This document shows positions 59,563-64,000 of a stretch of 64,000 nt of DNA, piece after piece. The stretch comes from Ornithinimicrobium cerasi (GTDB lineage Bacteria; Actinomycetota; Actinomycetes; Actinomycetales; Dermatophilaceae). Under the pieces are notes generated by a model. It was not told the origin of the DNA and searched no databases. It saw only the letters and a program-made list of their open reading frames with translations. Position numbers and translations under genes: made by a program. The DNA lies in contig NZ_QZMN01000002.1 in NCBI RefSeq assembly GCF_003702705.1, positions 1 to 64,000 of the forward strand, in the 5' to 3' direction. How positions within the stretch are numbered: the first letter of the stretch is position 1; every line of letters starts with the position of its first letter.

Positions 59563-59699
59563 CGTTCCCCTCCTTGGTCGCGCCCGTCGGCGACGGGCCG
59601 TGCCCCCACCCTGCTGCCCGGGGCAGGGTCCCGGGAACCCCGCGGGCCAGGGCTGTGGACGACGCCGTCACGCCGGAGGAGGGTGTGGACGGGCGGGCC

Positions 59700-59993
59700 T
59701 CAGCCGTGCGACGGTGACGGTGCCGCCCCGGGCACCTCGAACCCCAGCTCGTCGGCGTAGCACCACCACCAGTCCTCGCCCGGCTCGAAGGACCGGACGA
59801 GGGGATGCCCGACGGCGCGCCAGTGCGCCGTCGCGTGCTTGTTGGGCGAGCTGTCGCAGCACCCCACGTGCCCGCAGGTCATGCACAGCCGCAGGTGGAC
59901 CCACCTGTCGCCGGTGCGCAGGCAGTCCTCGCACCCGTCGGCGGAGGGTATGACGTCGCGCACCTGGTCCAGGTGCGAGCAGCTCGTCGCCAC
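59700..59993 (-). CDS. UBP-type zinc-finger protein
   Basis: 97 residues. The pattern CSHL...CEDCLRTGDRWVHLRLCMTCGHVGCCDSSPNKHATAHWRAVGHPLVRSFEPGEDWWWCY matches the ZnF-UBP domain, with the Cys/His ligands in order. Stand-alone UBP fingers are common in actinobacteria and of unknown role, since the organisms lack ubiquitin proper. GTG 59993 has GAGGAAGGA upstream. Confidence 0.88.
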   Translation of the reverse strand: MATSCSHLDQVRDVIPSADGCEDCLRTGDRWVHLRLCMTCGHVGCCDSSPNKHATAHWRAVGHPLVRSFEPGEDWWWCYADELGFEVPGAAPSPSHG

Positions 59994-60103
59994 GTCGGGT
60001 CCTTCCTCGGGGGTCGTCCCGAGGCTACCGGGGCGACCGCCCGGCCCGCAGCCGTGGCGCCGCCCCGGACCCGCAGCCGTGGCGCCGCCCCGCCCGGCAG
60101 CCG

Positions 60104-61744
60104 TCAGGAGGCGGCGCGCTCCAGGTGCTGACGCGTCTTCTCGTGCCGGTCCAGCACGGCCAGGACCGGCCGCCGCACGTGCTGGTAGGACACCTCGTCG
60201 ATGGCCTCGTCCAGCCGCTCCTCGATCACCCGGCGACGGCGCCGCGCGCCGACCCGCGCCGCGGCCGCGGACAGGACCGCCAGCAGGAGCCCGCCGAGCA
60301 ACCCACCCACGAGCAGCGCCAGCGGCACCGGGACCGGCCCCCAGAACGGCGCGTCCACCGGCATCTGCGCCCAGCCCAGGACGGCCAGCAGCACGAGCCA
60401 CAGCAGACCGACCACCGCCGCCGCCACGAGGAGGAGCTGCAGGACCCCGACCACCGGCCACCAGACAGGGGTCCGGGTCCGCAGGGGCGTGCCGACGACC
60501 GCCTGGTCGAGGGCGTCCGACAGCGTGTCCTCGTCCGGGATCGCCGCCTCGACGAGCGCGTCCGCCCAGCGTGGGGGCAGTGGCGCCCCGGCCTGCTCGG
60601 CGACCTGCCGCGTCGCCAGCTGCACGTTGGCACGGGCCGCCGGCGTGGGGCTCGGCAACGAGGAGCGGCCCAGGACGGCGCGCACGTCGGACGGGGCGAT
60701 CCCGGCCGGGCCGGCGCTGTCGTCGCCCAGGCGCAGCCGCCTGAGCGGGTCGGGGCGCAGCCCGGACAGCCACCGGGTCACCGGCCAGCCGGCCCGCGCG
60801 TGCGACTGGCGGACGTAGTCGCGCTCCACGGCGTCGAGCACGACGGGCACCCCGGAGGCCACCTTGAGCGCCTGGTGCAGCCGACCGTCGGCCTCCTCGG
60901 AGAAGGTCGGCGTGGCGGGAGCCACGCCCTCGCCGACGTGCTCCGCGGCGGTGCGCACGTCGCCGGCGAGACGTGCCTCGGCGGCGGTGCGGGCCCGCAC
61001 GACGCTGCCGATGCGCCCGCGCAGCTCGTCCAGGCCGGTGCCCATCCGCGCGGAGGTCGCGATCACCTCGTGGTCACCCGCCCCGTCGCTGCGGACCAGA
61101 CGACGCAGGTCGTCGCGGACCCTGTCGAGGTCGCCCTCGCCGCGGAGCCGGTCGGCCTGGTTGAGCACGACCAGCATCACGGTCTCGTGATGGCGCAACG
61201 GTCGCAGGTAGTCGTCGTGCATCCGCGCGTCGGCGTACTTCTGCGGGTCGGCCACCCACACGAACACGTCCGCGCGCTCCAGGATCCGGTCGGCCTCGAC
61301 GCGGTGCCGCAGCTCCCGCGAGTCGAAGTCGGGCAGGTCCACGAGGACCAGGCCCTCGAGCGGGATGTTCTCCGGGGTGGGGGTCACATGGTGACGGTTG
61401 TGGATGCCCAGCCAGTCCAGCAGCTCCCCCGACTCCTCCTCGCCCCACACCGCGGCCGCCGCCTCGGCGGTCGTCGGTCGGCGCGGGCTGATGACCGAGA
61501 CGTCCTCCCCGACGAGGGCGTTGAACAGGCTCGACTTGCCCGAGCCGGTCGCCCCCGCGAGCGCGACCACGGTGCGCCCGCCCTTGAGGGCCCATCGCTC
61601 CTCCGCCCGCGCCACCACGGCCCGCGCCCGTCCCGCCTCCTGCGGGTCGAGCTGATCCCCACCGACGTCCAGGCCGGCGCGCAGGGCCTCGGCCCGCTCG
61701 GTGAGCGGCAGCTGGCCCTGCGACGACTTCCGGCGCCCGATCAT
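60104..61744 (-). CDS. YfjP-type GTPase with membrane hairpin (dynamin-like pair, second gene)
   Basis: 546 residues. G1 GATGSGKSSLFNAL, G3 DLPDFDSRE, G4 NQAD; then a helical region and two membrane segments (VVGVLQLLLVAAAVVGLLWLVLLAVLGW and VPLALLVGGLLGGLLLAVL) and a C-terminal helix. Its ATG overlaps the stop of the neighbouring GTPase (ATGA). In Streptomyces, paired dynamin-like GTPases DynA/DynB act at division septa; the gene pair here has the same design, but the assignment is inference. Confidence 0.85.
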   Translation of the reverse strand: MIGRRKSSQGQLPLTERAEALRAGLDVGGDQLDPQEAGRARAVVARAEERWALKGGRTVVALAGATGSGKSSLFNALVGEDVSVISPRRPTTAEAAAAVWGEEESGELLDWLGIHNRHHVTPTPENIPLEGLVLVDLPDFDSRELRHRVEADRILERADVFVWVADPQKYADARMHDDYLRPLRHHETVMLVVLNQADRLRGEGDLDRVRDDLRRLVRSDGAGDHEVIATSARMGTGLDELRGRIGSVVRARTAAEARLAGDVRTAAEHVGEGVAPATPTFSEEADGRLHQALKVASGVPVVLDAVERDYVRQSHARAGWPVTRWLSGLRPDPLRRLRLGDDSAGPAGIAPSDVRAVLGRSSLPSPTPAARANVQLATRQVAEQAGAPLPPRWADALVEAAIPDEDTLSDALDQAVVGTPLRTRTPVWWPVVGVLQLLLVAAAVVGLLWLVLLAVLGWAQMPVDAPFWGPVPVPLALLVGGLLGGLLLAVLSAAAARVGARRRRRVIEERLDEAIDEVSYQHVRRPVLAVLDRHEKTRQHLERAAS

Positions 61745-63444
61745 CGGGCCCCCTCCACCGTGGACGCGGCCGCCTGCAGCTCGGCGATCGCGCTCGCGTC
61801 CACCGGTACCTCCTCCAGGGCCCGCTCGAACCGGGCCCGCTCGTCGTCGTAGAGCTGCTGGGTCCGCTCCATCAGCGCGTCACGCGCCTTGACCGCCATC
61901 TTCCGGACGGCCTGGTCACCGAACACGGCCTCCAGGAGCCGCTGGGCCAGGACCGCCGACCCCGCTCCCACCGCCACCTCGGCCCCCGTCGGGATGAACA
62001 CCGTGGCGTGGAAGACCACGATCATCAGCAGCACGCCCAGCCCGTTGACCCCGAAGGCCAGGTAGCGCGCCGTGGCCCGTCGCGACCCCGCCTCCTCACG
62101 GACCAGCTCGAAGATCTCGCGCTGCCAGTCCCGGATGAGCCGCTCCACCGTCTCGGGGAAGTCGGGCGAGGCCTTGCCCAGCTCCGGATGCGCCTCCAGC
62201 AGCTGCGGGCCGCCGGCGGCCGACTTCCACGCGCGGGTGGCGGTGCTCGCCGCGACCTGGCCGTGGGAGGTGATGAGCGCCGCGGCGCCGGTCTGCAGTG
62301 CTTCGCCCAGGGGCTCGGAGGTGACCTGCTTGCCGGTGAACCACGCCCCGACCCGGTCGCGCATCCGACCGACCCCGACCTCGACCGAGCGCAGGAACTC
62401 CCCCGTCCCGACCAGCTCCTGCCAGCGCGCGAGCACCTCGCCGCGCAGCAACGAGCCGTCGTTGATCCCCGCCTCGACCCCGGCGAGGGCGTCGGAGTAT
62501 GCCGCGCGCGGCGCCTCCGCGAGCACGTCCCGCGCGGCGTCCTGCGCCCTTCCGGCCACGACGAGGCCCTCGGCGCGGGCGCCGAGGGATCCCAGCGTCC
62601 CGGCCAGGGTCCGCCGGATCACGACCGAGCGCGCCCGCGCGTCGCCGGCGAGCGACTCCAGCCAGCCCCGCAGCCGCCGGACGTCGCTCCCCGGGATCCG
62701 GCCGTCGTCCAGGTCGACCTCGTTGATCGTGAAGATCGGCGACTTGCCCAGCCCCTGCTCCTTGAGCATCGACGCGAGGTGCAGCCGGATCTGCGAGAGC
62801 GCCTCCGGTGGCACCCGGTTGAGCACGACGGCGACCGAGGTGCCGCGCTCGCTGGCCTCGCGCAGCAGGTCCCAGGGGACGGCGTCGGCATACCGGGCGG
62901 CGGTGGTGACGAAGAGCCAGAGGTCGGCGGCGGAGAGCAGCTGCTTGGACAACGAGCGGTTGGCCTGCACCACCGAGTCGATGTCCGGTGCGTCCAGGAG
63001 CGCCAGCCCGGAGGGCAGCGCGCCGGAGGGCACCAGCCGCACCGAGCCCGGGTCGTCCGAGGTGAGGCTGCGCTCCCCCACGACCCGGGCCAGCCCGGGG
63101 AGCACCCGCTTGTCGGTGAACCAGCGCGTGTCCGCCTGGTGGTGCACGAGCACGGAGGCCCGGGTGGTGGGCCGGATCACCCCGGTGGCCGTGACGTCCT
63201 CCCCGACGACCGAGTTGACGATCGTCGACTTGCCCGCGCCGGTGGACCCCCCGACCACCGCCAGCAGCGGGGCGTCGAGCGAGCGGAGCCGGGGAAGGAC
63301 GTAGTCGTCAAGCTGCTGGACCAGCTCGCGCTGGCTGGTCCGCGCCGCGTCGGCGCCCTCCAGGTCCAGGGGCAGGCGCACGGCGCCGACCGACGCCCGC
63401 AGCCCTTCGACGGCAGCGAGAAGGACAGCGGGGTCTGAGGTCAC
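61741..63444 (-). CDS. dynamin-like GTPase with membrane hairpin (first gene of the pair)
   Basis: 567 residues. G1 GGSTGAGKSTIVNSVVG, G2 TTR, G3 DAPDIDSV, G4 LNRV (degenerate). A long helical segment and a membrane hairpin (VNGLGVLLMIVVFHATVFIPTGAEVAVGAGSAVLA) follow, then a coiled C-terminal region. GTG 63444 follows GAAACT by 6 bp. It is cotranscribed with, and overlaps, the second GTPase. Likely role in membrane remodelling or septation; targets unknown. Confidence 0.85.
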   Translation of the reverse strand: MTSDPAVLLAAVEGLRASVGAVRLPLDLEGADAARTSQRELVQQLDDYVLPRLRSLDAPLLAVVGGSTGAGKSTIVNSVVGEDVTATGVIRPTTRASVLVHHQADTRWFTDKRVLPGLARVVGERSLTSDDPGSVRLVPSGALPSGLALLDAPDIDSVVQANRSLSKQLLSAADLWLFVTTAARYADAVPWDLLREASERGTSVAVVLNRVPPEALSQIRLHLASMLKEQGLGKSPIFTINEVDLDDGRIPGSDVRRLRGWLESLAGDARARSVVIRRTLAGTLGSLGARAEGLVVAGRAQDAARDVLAEAPRAAYSDALAGVEAGINDGSLLRGEVLARWQELVGTGEFLRSVEVGVGRMRDRVGAWFTGKQVTSEPLGEALQTGAAALITSHGQVAASTATRAWKSAAGGPQLLEAHPELGKASPDFPETVERLIRDWQREIFELVREEAGSRRATARYLAFGVNGLGVLLMIVVFHATVFIPTGAEVAVGAGSAVLAQRLLEAVFGDQAVRKMAVKARDALMERTQQLYDDERARFERALEEVPVDASAIAELQAAASTVEGAR

Positions 63445-63491
63445 GCCCCTAGTTTCGCAACTCGGGGAGCCGCAACCAAAGTGAACCGACC

Positions 63492-64000
63492 TCAGCGCGT
63501 CGCGTCGGCGTGCGCGAGCAGGCCGCGGGACTCCGCCAGGAAGGTCTCGGCATGGTCGCCGAACCAGTTCCCGATCTCCCGGAACCGTGCCACGAACTCT
63601 TCCCGGTCCCCCCGCAGCAGCAGCTCGAAGGCCTGCGCGTAGCGGGTCAGGTAGCGCTGGATGAGCGCCACGACGTCCGGGGAGGCGGTGATGATGTCGT
63701 AGTAGAGCTCGGCGTCCTGGGCGAACAGCCGGCCGACCATGACCAGCTCCAGCCGGTAGATGGGCGACGACAGCGCGAGCAGCTCGTCCAGGTCGTGGTC
63801 CTCGTGGGCGAGGTGCCAGCCGTAGACGAACGTCGAGAAGTGCCGCAGCGCCTGGATCAGCCCCATCAGCTCGTCGTGCGTCTCAGCCGGCAGCTCGTGC
63901 ACCCGCGCGCCCCACAGCCGGATCTGCTCGACCAGCCACCGGGACGCGGCCTCGTCGCGGCCGGGCACCACCGCCACGACCTGCTTGGCGAGGCTGTCCA
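63492..64000 (-). CDS. tyrA: prephenate dehydrogenase / chorismate mutase T-protein, C-terminal part (partial)
   Basis: The frame is open to the window edge and starts there within ...DSLAKQVVAVVPGRDEAASRW; the true N-terminus is outside. GLIQALRHFSTFVYGWHLA and ALSSPIYRLELVMVGRLFAQDAELYYDII are close to the C-terminal dimer domain of E. coli TyrA. This domain belongs to the fused chorismate mutase/prephenate dehydrogenase of tyrosine synthesis. About 169 residues are visible. It is 47 bp upstream of the GTPase pair on the same strand. Confidence 0.88.
   Translation of the reverse strand, partial: DSLAKQVVAVVPGRDEAASRWLVEQIRLWGARVHELPAETHDELMGLIQALRHFSTFVYGWHLAHEDHDLDELLALSSPIYRLELVMVGRLFAQDAELYYDIITASPDVVALIQRYLTRYAQAFELLLRGDREEFVARFREIGNWFGDHAETFLAESRGLLAHADATR

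Overview
This window is very GC-rich (roughly 70-75% by eye), tightly packed chromosomal DNA from an actinobacterium. Support for that comes from a T-box ahead of ileS with an ultrashort stem I, a clpP1-clpP2 pair, a mycothiol-type thioredoxin-fold protein, GlbO, HspR/MerR and SARP (BTAD) regulators, a fused RmlC-RmlD, and many apparently leaderless ATG/GTG starts. The protein set fits a member of the Intrasporangiaceae or Ornithinimicrobiaceae; that placement is inference. There is no rRNA, CRISPR array, insertion sequence or prophage.

Layout. 0-11 kb: ileS with its T-box, a DUF559 nuclease-like protein, a GlcD-like FAD oxidase, an alanine/glycine:cation symporter and valS. 11-15.5 kb: a five-gene overlapping operon around MoxR and DUF58. 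15.5-21 kb: protein quality control (clpX, clpP2, clpP1, trigger factor) with a DMT transporter inserted, then tRNA-Pro and tRNA-Gly. 21-25 kb: dTDP-rhamnose synthesis (rmlB and fused rmlCD facing rmlA across 33 bp). 25-32 kb: a Rv0909-like small protein, rpiB, a DsbA-fold protein, pepN, malQ and an MscS channel. 32.9-36.8 kb: two paralogous membrane proteins, the first carrying a sigma-factor-like N-terminus. 36.8-41.6 kb: GlbO, a GH13 glucosidase, a CNNM/HlyC-type protein and an MFS exporter. 41.6-47 kb: an HTH regulator and an unusual cassette of two signal-peptide-less proteases with small partner proteins and a SARP regulator. 47-53.3 kb: hotdog thioesterases, lutABC, and a MerR/Hsp20 pair. 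53.4-64 kb: GH15, VOC, RluA, EttA, SSB, a UBP zinc finger, two dynamin-like GTPases, and the C-terminal part of a TyrA T-protein.

The most original region is 42.2-46.9 kb. A subtilase and an astacin-type metalloprotease both lack signal peptides. The subtilase gene overlaps a small gene whose product looks like a propeptide or inhibitor. The C-terminal module of the astacin is repeated as a separate 71-residue protein. A SARP regulator lies next door, and three GTGACG repeats spaced exactly 11 bp stand 8 bp before a -10 box upstream of the astacin, which is the classical layout of a SARP site. I propose this as a small SARP-controlled protease cassette. The second candidate is the sigma-like/transmembrane/extracytoplasmic fusion at 32.9 kb with its paralogue.

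Two features run through the whole window. One is a promoter pattern, xAxxxT followed by 6-7 bases and ATG/GTG, at many starts. The other is an excess of the octamer GGTATGCC on both strands.
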